Source: Apibacter raozihei
GTDB lineage: Bacteria > Bacteroidota > Bacteroidia > Flavobacteriales > Weeksellaceae
Direction: 5' to 3'
Assembly (NCBI RefSeq): GCF_004014855.1
Contig: NZ_CP034930.1
Span: 620,001-684,000, forward strand
Length of the DNA: 64,000 nucleotides
Made by a program: the position numbers and the translations under genes. Below the pieces are notes generated by a model. That model was not told the origin of the DNA. It did no database searches and was given only the letters and a program-made list of their open reading frames with translations. Shown here piece after piece: positions 19,659-28,361 of the stretch; within the stretch, counting starts at the first letter, position 1, and each line of letters starts with the position of its first letter.

Positions 19659-20876
19659 TTATTTAGGTCTTTTGGGTGCTCTCTTTTTCTGATTTGAATT
19701 ATTGACCGCAGGTTTTGATTCATTAGATGGATTAGGACTGGCCGCTTTATTGGTTTTTCTTTGCTGCGATTTATTTTTATTCTTTCTTTTGTTGTTAGAT
19801 CTATTTCTATTTTCAAATCTATTTAGATTATTTTCTTCAATAAGATCTATTTTAAGAGCCTCTTTCTCTTTTAATTCATCTAAAGGCTTTATGGCTATTC
19901 CTTTTTTATTGAGCTCTATCAACTTCTGTAAATCATAAATGTCTATAGGATACCATGAAATAGAATTATCCGCATATGTAAACCACATTTGCTTTCTAAA
20001 TACATCAACTTTAATGCAGTAAGCTTTTCCTTTTTCTGTATTTAAAACAGTTTGATTTGAAGGGAAATCTGCTAATGCATCTACATAAGTATCCAACTCA
20101 AAATTGAGACAACATTTTAACTTACCACACTGTCCTGCTAGTTTTTGAGGGTTGATAGATAACTGCTGATATCTTGCCGCTGCTGTATTGACTGAACGAA
20201 AATCTGTAAGCCAGGTAGAACAACATAATTCTCTCCCACATGAACCAATACCGCCAACTTTAGCACTTTCCTGCCTGTAGCCAATCTGACGCATATCAAT
20301 CTTCGATCTAAAAGCCATAGCATAATCCTTTATCAACTGCCTGAAATCTACTCGTCCTTCCGCAGTATAATATAAAGTCACTTTAGAGCCATCTCCCTGA
20401 TATTCCGCATCACAAATTTTCATTTGTAACCCCAAGCCTTTGGCTATTCGCCGGGCTTCAAGCATAACTGCATTTTCTTTATTTCTATTATTTTGCCAAA
20501 TTTCAATATCTTTGGCTGTAGCCTTTCTGTATACCTTATGAATTTCTTCTAACTTTGCTTTTTTCTTTCTCATCTGAACTTTGACAAGCTCTCCTGTTAA
20601 CGAGACAACTCCAATATCATGACCTGAGTTGCCTTCTACAGCAACAACATCTCCTATACTAATAGGTAGCAATGAATCATTTTTATAAAAATCTTTTCTA
20701 TCGTTTTTAAAACGTACTTCTATATATTGGGGTTGATTTTCAAATATGGGTGAGTGTATATTAGAAAGCCAGTCAAAAACTGATAATTTAGTATTGCAAC
20801 TTCCTGTTCCACAAGCTCCGTTATTTTTGCATCCTTTTGGTAAATCATTCGAACTACATGAACCACATGTTTCCAT
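19659..20876 (-). CDS. ricT: RicT-like PSP1 domain protein
   Basis: A 405-residue protein with a Cys-rich start (METCGSCSS, CKNNGACGTGSC), then a PSP1 C-terminal domain (about 50-270) carrying GGIGSCGRELCCSTWL and GKLKCCLNFE. The protein ends in a basic, low-complexity Asn/Lys/Arg tail (from about 345), perhaps binding RNA. In Bacillus RicT (YaaT) forms an Fe-S complex with RicA/RicF that supports RNase Y function. In Bacteroidota the gene sits next to gldH, as here (9-nt gap). The role in this lineage is not established. The extra N-terminal cysteines could bind a metal cluster. A -7 element (TATCTTTG on -, 20900-20907) lies upstream. Confidence 0.8.
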   Translation of the reverse strand: METCGSCSSNDLPKGCKNNGACGTGSCNTKLSVFDWLSNIHSPIFENQPQYIEVRFKNDRKDFYKNDSLLPISIGDVVAVEGNSGHDIGVVSLTGELVKVQMRKKKAKLEEIHKVYRKATAKDIEIWQNNRNKENAVMLEARRIAKGLGLQMKICDAEYQGDGSKVTLYYTAEGRVDFRQLIKDYAMAFRSKIDMRQIGYRQESAKVGGIGSCGRELCCSTWLTDFRSVNTAAARYQQLSINPQKLAGQCGKLKCCLNFELDTYVDALADFPSNQTVLNTEKGKAYCIKVDVFRKQMWFTYADNSISWYPIDIYDLQKLIELNKKGIAIKPLDELKEKEALKIDLIEENNLNRFENRNRSNNKRKNKNKSQQRKTNKAASPNPSNESKPAVNNSNQKKRAPKRPK

Positions 20877-21040
20877 TTCTTACATTTTAATCTAATTTAC
20901 AAAGATAGTTAATTTGATTTTATATTATTTAAATTTATTTTTAATATTAATTGTTTTACCCAATAGGCTCATATATTATTTCAACTATATTCAATTATTA
21001 AATTTTTCGTACTTTCACTTCCTATTTATCTAAAAATAAA

Positions 21041-21670
21041 ATGAAGTCTTCTTCCTATCCCATTGATTATTCTAAACTCTCTGTACATATTAATGATAAA
21101 GCCATATTTTTTATTGAAAAATGGCTGCATCCTTACTGGTTTTACTTAATTATTAAAAATCCCAGAGATACTAAATTGGGGGATTACAGATACCCTATGA
21201 AAGGAACACCTCATAAAATCACTATTAATGCAGGCATGCCTCCATCTCTTTGTTTTTTAACATTAACTCACGAAATCGCCCATTTAATTGCTTTTGACCA
21301 ATATTCCCGCAGTATACTTCCACACGGAAAAGAATGGAAAAGTGTATTTTCTTCTCTTTTGTTCGAAAGCATTGAGGTGTATGAAGCAGACTTAAAAATA
21401 CTCATTATGAAATATGCAAAAAATCCTAAAGCAAGTTATTACGCTGATAAGGATTTATCTGAATATTTCAACAGATTACAAAATCCTAATCAATTATTAT
21501 TAAAGGATTTAAAACACAATTATCCTTTCAAAATTAAGAATCGAACATTTTTTAAACTTGAAAAAGCAAAATCTCGTTATATTTGCATCGAAGAAAAGAC
21601 GAATAAAAAATACCTCATTGATGGAAATGCTCCGATTGAGGAAGTAAATTATTATGAAGAAAAAGAGTAA
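21041..21670 (+). CDS. SprT-like zinc metalloprotease-fold protein
   Basis: A 209-residue protein. THEIAHLIAF near residue 79 gives the HExxH zinc motif, and the third His lies in LPHGKEWKSVF, as in the SprT family (SprT/Spartan-like fold). The C-terminal ~60 residues would be the SprT zinc-ribbon region, but no cysteine pairs are present; only one Cys (YICIEEK) is seen, so the ribbon has probably been lost or replaced. The last 17 nt overlap manC. Function in bacteria is poorly known. Confidence 0.78.
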   Translation: MKSSSYPIDYSKLSVHINDKAIFFIEKWLHPYWFYLIIKNPRDTKLGDYRYPMKGTPHKITINAGMPPSLCFLTLTHEIAHLIAFDQYSRSILPHGKEWKSVFSSLLFESIEVYEADLKILIMKYAKNPKASYYADKDLSEYFNRLQNPNQLLLKDLKHNYPFKIKNRTFFKLEKAKSRYICIEEKTNKKYLIDGNAPIEEVNYYEEKE

Positions 21671-22748
21671 AAATCATTATTGTGTAATAATGGCAGGAGG
21701 TATTGGCAGCCGTTTTTGGCCAATGAGTACTTCTAAATTCCCAAAACAATTTCACGATATTTTAGGTACAGGCAAAACACTAATTCAACAAACTTTTGAA
21801 AGAATAGCTAAAGTTATTCCTGATGAAAATATTTATATTATTACTAATAATGAATATGTAAATCTTACCTTAGAACAATTACCTAAAATTTCAAATTCTC
21901 AGGTTATAGGAGAGCCTCAAATGATGAATACAGCTGCCTGTAATTTATACATGGCAGAAAAAATTTTCCAATTAAATCCGGAATCTGCTATTGTTGTTGC
22001 TCCTTCCGATCATTTAATCATTGATGAAGATGCCTTTTCCTCTAATATTTTATTAGCCCTTGAACAAGCTGAAAAAGAAAATATACTCATTACACTGGGC
22101 ATTACACCCACTCGTCCTGACACGGGGTATGGATATATTGAATTTGAAAACGAAACAAAAGGCTCTTTGCATAAAGTTAAATCTTTCAAAGAAAAACCTG
22201 ATCTTGAAACTGCAAAGATTTTTTTGCAATCTAAAAACTTTTTATGGAATTCAGGAATTTTTATATGGTCTGCAAAAAGTATTCTTCATTCTTTTGAAAA
22301 ATATCTTCCTGAAATGTTTAAAATATTTGAGTCAGCTAAAAATAAATACAATACTGATAGTGAATATATTGCAGTAGATAATATCTATAAGCAAATTGAA
22401 AAGATTTCTATTGATTACGGTATACTGGAAAAGTCGATTAACGTTTGGGTAATCCCTTCGTCTTTCGGTTGGAGTGATCTAGGTACATGGAATGCATTAT
22501 ATGAAAATTTTAGTAAGAATGAAGAAGGTAATGCCGTACATGGAAAATTCATTCACACTTATAATACAAAAAATACAATTATAAAAACGAATCAGAATAA
22601 TAAAATGTTTATTATTGATGGTCTTGAAGATTTTATAATTGTTGATACAAGCGATGCTTTATTGATTTGCCCAAGAGACAAAGATCAAAAAATAAAAGAA
22701 TATCTTGAAAATATTAAAAAATTGGAAGAGGGTGATAGTTTTATGTAA
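21654..22748 (+). CDS. manC: Mannose-1-phosphate guanylyltransferase
   Basis: A 364-residue nucleotidyltransferase. The N-terminal signature MAGGIGSRFWPMSTSKFPKQF carries the GTP-binding loop (GGxGxR and PKQ). VVAPSDHLI, ITPTRPDTGYGYIE, FKEKPDLETA, FLWNSGIFIW and WSDLGTWNALYE are the family motifs for GDP-mannose pyrophosphorylases. The C-terminal isomerase domain of bifunctional ManC/AlgA enzymes is absent, so this is the short form typical of Bacteroidota. GDP-mannose feeds lipopolysaccharide and capsule sugars. It overlaps the SprT gene by 17 nt. Confidence 0.93.
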   Translation: MKKKSKNHYCVIMAGGIGSRFWPMSTSKFPKQFHDILGTGKTLIQQTFERIAKVIPDENIYIITNNEYVNLTLEQLPKISNSQVIGEPQMMNTAACNLYMAEKIFQLNPESAIVVAPSDHLIIDEDAFSSNILLALEQAEKENILITLGITPTRPDTGYGYIEFENETKGSLHKVKSFKEKPDLETAKIFLQSKNFLWNSGIFIWSAKSILHSFEKYLPEMFKIFESAKNKYNTDSEYIAVDNIYKQIEKISIDYGILEKSINVWVIPSSFGWSDLGTWNALYENFSKNEEGNAVHGKFIHTYNTKNTIIKTNQNNKMFIIDGLEDFIIVDTSDALLICPRDKDQKIKEYLENIKKLEEGDSFM

Positions 22749-22760
22749 TCATAAAACTAT
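22735..22760. terminator. Bidirectional hairpin overlapping manC and mlaF stop codons
   Basis: ATAGTTTTATG and CATAAAACTAT pair around a 4-nt loop. The left arm encodes the last residues of manC and the right arm abuts the end of the convergent ATPase gene. Confidence 0.6.
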
Positions 22761-23533
22761 TACTTCTTATCAATATGGTGTATCATAGCTTCTCTTGCCA
22801 TTTTAAATATCCTTGAAGAAAACACAAATTCCTGTAATGCCGGGTTATCTGCAGTAACAATGGTATCTTTATTACCCTCCCACTCTTTATAACCATTTTT
22901 AAGGTAAACAATTTTTTCTCCTATTTCTAGTACGGAATTCATATCATGTGTATTGATAATGGTTGTGGTATTGTATTCCTTTGTTATTTCATGAATGAGT
23001 TTATCAATCAACTGAGAGGTTTGAGGATCCAGCCCTGAATTAGGCTCATCGCAAAATAAATATTTAGGATTATTAACGATAGCCCTGGCTATAGCTACTC
23101 TTTTTTGCATACCTCCGGATATTTCTGATGGAAATTTTTTTCCTGCAGTACTTAAATTCACTCTATCCAAAACCTCATTAACTCTTTCTCGCATCACTTT
23201 TTCAGACATGTCTGAAAACATTTCCAAAGGAAATTTCACATTTTGCTCAACAGTCATTGAATCGAATAAAGCACTTCCTTGAAAGACAGTCCCTATTTCA
23301 CTTCTCAGCTTTTGCCTTTCCATGGTTGTTAGCTTAGAGGCATTTATATCTTCATAAAGAATTTCTCCGGAAGTTGGTTCAAAAAGACCCAATAAACATT
23401 TTAAGAACACCGTTTTACCAGAACCACTCTGTCCTATAATTAGATTAGTTTTCCCTTTTTCAAATTTAGCGGTAATTCCTTTCAGTACCTCTACTCCATC
23501 AAATGATTTGGTTATATTATTAGCTGTAATCAT
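22760..23533 (-). CDS. ABC transporter ATP-binding protein (MlaF-like)
   Basis: Start taken at 23533 (MITANNITKSF), which overlaps the permease stop by one base (TAATG). The longer frame to 23593 only adds 20 residues read inside the permease gene. The 257-residue ATPase has Walker A GQSGSGKT, signature SGGMQKR, Walker B LFCDEPNSGLDPQT and the switch His in NTHDMNSV. The GVEVLKGITAKFEKG start and DEPNSGLDP resemble MlaF/Ttg2A, which power phospholipid transport between inner and outer membranes. The usual MCE substrate-binding gene does not follow here, and lies outside the window if present. Confidence 0.85.
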   Translation of the reverse strand: MITANNITKSFDGVEVLKGITAKFEKGKTNLIIGQSGSGKTVFLKCLLGLFEPTSGEILYEDINASKLTTMERQKLRSEIGTVFQGSALFDSMTVEQNVKFPLEMFSDMSEKVMRERVNEVLDRVNLSTAGKKFPSEISGGMQKRVAIARAIVNNPKYLFCDEPNSGLDPQTSQLIDKLIHEITKEYNTTTIINTHDMNSVLEIGEKIVYLKNGYKEWEGNKDTIVTADNPALQEFVFSSRIFKMAREAMIHHIDKK

Positions 23534-24279
23534 TAGTCTAGTAACAATTGGGTTAACATAAGGTTGGTAATAATGATTAAGACTGTTGTCCAAACAACTG
23601 CCTGTGTACTGTTATGTCCCACTTCCAGTGAACCCCCTTTTACATAATAACCGTAAAAAGAAGGAACTGTAGCAATCATAAAAGCAAAAACCAAAGTTTT
23701 GATGAAACAATAGTATATGAAGAAATCCGGAGATGCCATTTGCAAACCTTGTAAATAATCTACGGAAGCCCAGCTTCCGGTTAAATCTCCGGCATAATAA
23801 CCTCCTAAAATCCCCATAGTGATACTAATCATTATAAGGATTAGATTGAAAAATAAAGATGCGACCACCTTCGGAAGTATTAGGTAAGAAGGTGTATTTA
23901 CTCCCATAATCTCTAGGGCATCAATCTGTTCGGTTACTCTCATTGTACCAATACTTGAAGCTATAAAAGAGCCTACTTTTCCTGCCAATACAATACTTAT
24001 AATTGTTGGGCAAAACTCTAATATTAAAACTACCTTGGTAGCATATCCAACATAGTAATCTGGAATAGGAAACGAAGAAGTTTTGAAATTGTTAAACATT
24101 TGTATTGCAACTACTGCACCTACAAAAAAAGATGTAAAAGCAACCAATCCTACTGAATTGATTCCTAAATCATTTATTTCCCTAAGTAAACTTTTTCTAA
24201 AGATTCTTCTCTTTTGAGGTTTTTTGAAAACCCTTACCATCAAAAGAGAATATGAACCAATGTTTGATATCATCCCCAT
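23533..24279 (-). CDS. MlaE-family permease
   Basis: A 248-residue membrane protein with about five helices and the MlaE signature regions LVAFTSFFVGAVVAIQ, ILEFCPTIISIVLAGKVGS, MRVTEQIDALEIMGVN and PKVVASLFFN. It partners the ATPase gene that starts in its stop codon, forming the membrane part of an Mla-type lipid transporter that maintains outer-membrane asymmetry. Start may be Met1 or Met3 (24279 or 24273). Confidence 0.9.
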   Translation of the reverse strand: MGMISNIGSYSLLMVRVFKKPQKRRIFRKSLLREINDLGINSVGLVAFTSFFVGAVVAIQMFNNFKTSSFPIPDYYVGYATKVVLILEFCPTIISIVLAGKVGSFIASSIGTMRVTEQIDALEIMGVNTPSYLILPKVVASLFFNLILIMISITMGILGGYYAGDLTGSWASVDYLQGLQMASPDFFIYYCFIKTLVFAFMIATVPSFYGYYVKGGSLEVGHNSTQAVVWTTVLIIITNLMLTQLLLD

Positions 24280-24357
24280 AACGGTGCGAAGTTACTACTT
24301 TTTTTTGTTTTTAATAATAATGTGATATTTTATGAAAACAGAGTTATAAAATTTAAA

Positions 24358-25083
24358 TTATTCGCAACAATTTCTTTTAGTTGTTTTCTGTTCTAGTTTT
24401 AAAGATTTATCTGAAGGAGATATCATATGTATACCTAATCCCATACCTCTTAGTATAAAAAGTATACCAAGCAATACTATAAAATAAGGAAATAGTCTCA
24501 CAATTTTAGTTCTTATCTTAACTCCGATAAATTTTCCTGCTAAAACTGTAATAAACATAAATGGAAAAGTACCTATTCCAAATATAGTCATAAAGGTCAT
24601 TCCCTGTATTATTCCTCCTGCAGCTATAGATGCAGCCAATGCAGCATAAACCGCTCCGCAAGGTAAAAAACCATTTAAAATTCCTGTAAAGTATCTGGAT
24701 GTATTATCTTTTTTATGAAGGTATTGGCCTAAAAAAATTTTAACTTTAATCATTAGTTTGTTTACAGGCTTGAAGTTATTGCTTATTTCTGTTGTTTTAC
24801 CAGGAAGTAAGACCATAAGAATTAGCAATACTCCTGCCAATATTGAAATATATTTTTGATAACCTGCTATATCAAAACTTTTACCAACTATACCTAAAAT
24901 ACCTCCTAAAAGCGAATAAGTGGTTATTCTACCCAACTGATATAAAACATTTTGGGAATAAAACTTAAATTTATTATTAGCATCCAGTCCTAATGAAAAT
25001 GCTATGGGTCCACACATACCTACGCAATGAAACCCGGTCAACAATCCCAGAGATAATGCGTATATATAAATTCCTATTTCCAT
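24358..25083 (-). CDS. SafE/DsbD-like membrane protein of the cbb3 oxidase locus
   Basis: A 241-residue protein with six predicted helices. GFHCVGMCGP near residue 17 and GFLPCGAVYAALAAS near 137 match the Pfam DsbD_2 / sulfite-exporter-like family that follows ccoGH in many Bacteroidota and Proteobacteria. The paired Cys-Pro elements could carry copper or thiols. A role in oxidase assembly or copper handling is inferred from location only. It ends with three Cys/Lys-rich residues. It overlaps ccoH by 10 nt. Confidence 0.75.
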   Translation of the reverse strand: MEIGIYIYALSLGLLTGFHCVGMCGPIAFSLGLDANNKFKFYSQNVLYQLGRITTYSLLGGILGIVGKSFDIAGYQKYISILAGVLLILMVLLPGKTTEISNNFKPVNKLMIKVKIFLGQYLHKKDNTSRYFTGILNGFLPCGAVYAALAASIAAGGIIQGMTFMTIFGIGTFPFMFITVLAGKFIGVKIRTKIVRLFPYFIVLLGILFILRGMGLGIHMISPSDKSLKLEQKTTKRNCCE

Positions 25084-25535
25084 ACGATAGGTATTTCCAT
25101 TTGATATTTATCTTTATCTTTTTCCCAATATAGCTTTAAAACATAGTTACCTTTAACTAGGAGTTTAACTGGAATCAGAATTGAATTACCCGTCTCAAAG
25201 TCCAATGATTTTTTATTAATATCAAGGTCTTTTGAATTCGCTCTGAACAATTGAAACCTTCCAGTTGTATTTAATGAAGTAAAATCTTTTGGAAAGGTTA
25301 TTTTGATTCCCTGAGACTCTAAAATAGAAACCTGAGGTTTTTCTGTTAATTTTTGAGCCCTTTCCATGGCATCAATCTCCTTCTGAAAATAAATTTCGTC
25401 TTCGTAATAATCATCAGTTACTAAATCAAAGGAATTCTTTGAAAATTCTATGGTAAAAACCATATAGCTGATAAAAATAATAAAACTGGCTAATGCAATA
25501 ATAATTCCATGAGCCCAGGTAAATTTAAATTTCAT
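25074..25535 (-). CDS. ccoH: FixH/CcoH-like protein
   Basis: A 153-residue protein with one N-terminal transmembrane helix (about 8-28) and a periplasmic domain of about 115 residues, with FELVTDDYYEDEIYFQKEIDAM-type features (YYEDEI then FQKEIDAMERA) that define the FixH family. It assists maturation of the cbb3 oxidase in partnership with the copper ATPase CcoI. It begins 3 nt after ccoG and overlaps the next gene, so the three form one unit. Confidence 0.85.
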   Translation of the reverse strand: MKFKFTWAHGIIIALASFIIFISYMVFTIEFSKNSFDLVTDDYYEDEIYFQKEIDAMERAQKLTEKPQVSILESQGIKITFPKDFTSLNTTGRFQLFRANSKDLDINKKSLDFETGNSILIPVKLLVKGNYVLKLYWEKDKDKYQMEIPIVWK

Positions 25536-25538
25536 ATG

Positions 25539-27002
25539 TTAAAATCTCTCTTTTAAAGGTCCTATAAAGTTGGTTTTATATTCATCTATTTTATTACCTT
25601 GGTCATCGAATACAGCAATAATTATTTCTTCCTTGGTATGCTTTAATGATGACTGCGGTATCTTGACTGTGGCTGTTCCTTTGATTGTTCTTTTAGAATC
25701 AATATACAAATGTGTACCATATCCCATAAGAAATATATCTGCATTTTCGGGCTTAAGTACTTTTACGTTTAATGTCTTTTTATCAGTAGTTTTATTTATA
25801 AATATAAATTGATATTCATTTATAACCTGATTATCTTCTATGGTAAACTGAGTACCTACTACTTTAAGAAATTTAGTTTCAACATTGGATCTTATAAACA
25901 ATAAGGACATACATACGGAAACCAAAATAAACAAGACAGCTGTATAAGCTATGATTCTCGTGTTAAATTTAAACTTGGTCCGTTTTTCAATCATGTCTTC
26001 AGAGGCATATCTGATTAGTCCTGTAGGCAGACCTATCTTAGTCATGACATCATCACATGCATCAATACAGGCAGTACAATTAACACATTCCAGTTGATTT
26101 CCATTTCTGATATCAATTCCTGTCGGACAAACTACCACACATTGACCGCAGTCAATACAGTCTCCTTTGCCTAAAGCTTTTCTATCTTCATTTTTACGCC
26201 ATTTTGATCTTCCCGCGGTTCCTTCTCCTCTTACAAAATCATAGGTAATATTGATTGTATCTTTATCTATTAATACTCCCTGAAGCCTACCATATGGACA
26301 AACAAACGTACAAACTTGTTCTCTGAACCAGGCGAATACAAAATAAAAAAGTGCTGTAAATATGATCAAAGAAACAAATAGAGTCATATTTTTAGTTGGT
26401 CCTTCAATAATCATTTTCAGCATTTCCTTTTTACCAAAAATATAAGTAAGAAAAAGATTGGATACTATAAAGGAAAAAATGGCAAAAAGTGTCCATTTTA
26501 ATAGTCTTTTTCTTATTTTCTCACTATCCCACTCTTGTTTTGAAAGGCGTATCTGCTTATTTCTATCTCCATCAACCAAAAATTCTATTTTCCTGAATAC
26601 ATGCTCCATAAATATGGTCTGAGGACAAATCCATCCACAGAAAATTCGTCCGTAAATAACGGTAAAAACAATAATGAACACTACTGTAGTTACCAATCCA
26701 ATCCCAAACAGATAAAAATCTGAGGGTGAAAAATAAGATCCGAATACATAAAATTGCCGGTTTAATATATCAAACTGGAAAATCGGATTACCTCCGGGAG
26801 TAGTAATAAATGGAAAAGCAAAAAGCAGAATAAGCAGTGTAGCACTTACAATGTCTCTGTATCGTGTATATTTACCGTGCGGTTTTTTAGCAAATACCCA
26901 TTTTCTTTTTCCGGATTCTTCGGCAGTGGCAAGACTTTCTCTAAAATCTTCAGTTTTCCCCTCTATAGTAGTTTTATTTTTATCTTCTGTTTCCTGAGAC
27001 AT
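25539..27002 (-). CDS. ccoG: CcoG/FixG (cbb3 oxidase accessory ferredoxin-type protein)
   Basis: A 487-residue membrane protein with five or more helices. RIFCGWICPQTIFME and VCTFVCPYGRLQG carry cysteine pairs, and CIDCGQCVVVCP with CVNCTACIDACDDVM give two 4Fe-4S ferredoxin clusters. CcoG is known in Proteobacteria to reduce Cu2+ for oxidase assembly. The C-terminal ~110 residues form a beta-rich domain. Its own promoter lies upstream (27033-27064), and a terminator separates it from ccoP, so ccoGH plus the SafE-like gene form a separate unit. Confidence 0.93.
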   Translation of the reverse strand: MSQETEDKNKTTIEGKTEDFRESLATAEESGKRKWVFAKKPHGKYTRYRDIVSATLLILLFAFPFITTPGGNPIFQFDILNRQFYVFGSYFSPSDFYLFGIGLVTTVVFIIVFTVIYGRIFCGWICPQTIFMEHVFRKIEFLVDGDRNKQIRLSKQEWDSEKIRKRLLKWTLFAIFSFIVSNLFLTYIFGKKEMLKMIIEGPTKNMTLFVSLIIFTALFYFVFAWFREQVCTFVCPYGRLQGVLIDKDTINITYDFVRGEGTAGRSKWRKNEDRKALGKGDCIDCGQCVVVCPTGIDIRNGNQLECVNCTACIDACDDVMTKIGLPTGLIRYASEDMIEKRTKFKFNTRIIAYTAVLFILVSVCMSLLFIRSNVETKFLKVVGTQFTIEDNQVINEYQFIFINKTTDKKTLNVKVLKPENADIFLMGYGTHLYIDSKRTIKGTATVKIPQSSLKHTKEEIIIAVFDDQGNKIDEYKTNFIGPLKERF

Positions 27003-27032
27003 TTTTTAAAATTTAAGACGTTGGGGTTCATA

Positions 27033-27064
27033 CAAATTTACATAACCTAAGTTTAAAATACAAA
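27033..27064 (-). promoter_or_regulatory. Bacteroidota-type promoter of the ccoG unit
   Basis: On the - strand TTTG (27061-27064) and TAAATTTG (27033-27040) are separated by 20 nt, a good match to the TTTG / TAnnTTTG consensus. The predicted start is near 27026, giving a leader of about 24 nt before the ccoG ATG at 27002. Confidence 0.65.
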
Positions 27065-27111
27065 TTATAAACCTAGTCAAATGTTATTGAGTTTCAATCA
27101 TTCAGAAAGGT

Positions 27112-27148
27112 AAAAGGTCTGTTTAATTAGGAAATAAACAGACCTTTT
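27112..27148 (-). terminator. Terminator downstream of ccoP
   Basis: AAAAGGTCTGTTTA-type arms pair around a short loop. The stem ends about 19 nt past the ccoP stop and closes the ccoS-ccoNO-ccoQ-ccoP unit. Confidence 0.7.
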
Positions 27149-27166
27149 TTTCCAAATATTTTATTA

Positions 27167-28153
27167 TTATTTAGATGTAGATGCCGAATCAGATTTTGCT
27201 GTTCCAGCTGATTCAGATACTTTTACATCTTTTCCTTCAGATTTTGCAGCAGCAGCTTCAGATGAAGCATTTTTAACCCACGGAGCAATGCTTCCCTGAG
27301 GAGCCTTCCCTGGAGTAGAACCGTCAGGATTTTTCTTAGTATTCGTATTTAAATAGTATAGATAACTAGCTACTTTAACAATATCATTCCCTTTAAGTTC
27401 ACCTGTTGCGCCAAAAGGTCTCATGGTCGGATCGTTTTTACTCCCGTTCCATACCACTGAAAACATATTTTTGAATTCATCCTGTTCAACAATATTTATC
27501 CAATAATCATCGGTCTGATTAGGCCCTGATTGTCCGGTAGCACCTTCTCCATGACAAGTTTTGCATACTTGTTCATATATTACTTTACCATCTTCCACCC
27601 AATCCGGATTATATTCAGCTGTTTCCAGAGTTGCTTGTGGAGCAATTTTTTCATATTCTGCAATTTCTGCTAATTGAGTTTTATATTCTTCGTCATACTC
27701 CGCATAGGGGTGTGCAAAATCCGTAAAGCTATATGCAATAAAGTATACGACACCGTATACAATGGTAACAGCAAATAACCCGATATACCACTTAGGAAGT
27801 TGGTTATCTAGCTCTTGAATACCATCATATCCATGATCCAAAATTCCGATTTCTCCAGATTCTTCTTCTTTACTTTTCTTAAAGGCATCTTTCCAGACTC
27901 TTGTAAAAAAAGGAGTTTTTAAAAGTTCTAAATATTCTTTTTTCTCCTCTTCAGAAAGTTGTTTGAACTTTTCCGCATCAATTAAAGAATTGAGGGAATT
28001 GTTAATTAGCAACAATACTATTGAAACTGAAATAGTAGCTAAAAATATAGGACTGGTTATAAAGTCAAAACTTTGCAAGAACATATTAAATGCTGCAGTA
28101 ATTATAAAAACTGCAATCACCAGATTAACTACAAAGGGTGTTCTAGGTTTCAT
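27167..28153 (-). CDS. ccoP: cbb3 oxidase subunit CcoP (single-haem type)
   Basis: A 328-residue protein with two N-terminal helices (about 8-50), a third near 125-148 and a periplasmic cytochrome c domain with one haem motif, CKTCHGEG near residue 199, and an axial Met in MRPFG. Proteobacterial CcoP carries two haems; only one CxxCH is seen here, as in other Bacteroidota. The C-terminal ~45 residues are Ala/Ser/Lys rich and look unstructured. The N-terminal two helices may stand for the fused CcoQ-like part, though a separate ccoQ is also present. Confidence 0.92.
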   Translation of the reverse strand: MKPRTPFVVNLVIAVFIITAAFNMFLQSFDFITSPIFLATISVSIVLLLINNSLNSLIDAEKFKQLSEEEKKEYLELLKTPFFTRVWKDAFKKSKEEESGEIGILDHGYDGIQELDNQLPKWYIGLFAVTIVYGVVYFIAYSFTDFAHPYAEYDEEYKTQLAEIAEYEKIAPQATLETAEYNPDWVEDGKVIYEQVCKTCHGEGATGQSGPNQTDDYWINIVEQDEFKNMFSVVWNGSKNDPTMRPFGATGELKGNDIVKVASYLYYLNTNTKKNPDGSTPGKAPQGSIAPWVKNASSEAAAAKSEGKDVKVSESAGTAKSDSASTSK

Positions 28154-28172
28154 TTTTCTTATTAGTATTTTA

Positions 28173-28358
28173 TTATTTTTCCTTATTTTCTTCTTCTTCC
28201 AATGGCATATCGCTCATGTCTTTATAATAATCCTTTGGTTTTTTCATTACGACATAAGTCATGCCTATGAAAAAGAGAACAAAAAGCAGTAGTGCAGCGC
28301 TTTGATAAGCTACGGCATGGTCAGTTCCTGCAATTATTTTATTATAAAATTTGAGCAT
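28173..28358 (-). CDS. ccoQ: cbb3 oxidase subunit CcoQ-like protein
   Basis: A 61-residue protein with one helix (YQSAALLLFVLFFIGMTYVV) followed by a charged tail with DYYKDMSDMPLEEEE. Its length, single helix and position between ccoNO and ccoP identify it as the small CcoQ/FixQ subunit, which stabilises the oxidase. It starts 3 nt after ccoNO. Confidence 0.85.
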   Translation of the reverse strand: MLKFYNKIIAGTDHAVAYQSAALLLFVLFFIGMTYVVMKKPKDYYKDMSDMPLEEEENKEK

Positions 28359-28361
28359 CCC

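Noticed and set aside
27086-27098. ATTGA-GTT-TCAAT inverted repeat near ccoG taken as an FNR box
   Set aside because: The spacer is 3 nt, while FNR half sites TTGA and TCAA need 6. Position about -66 also fits poorly.
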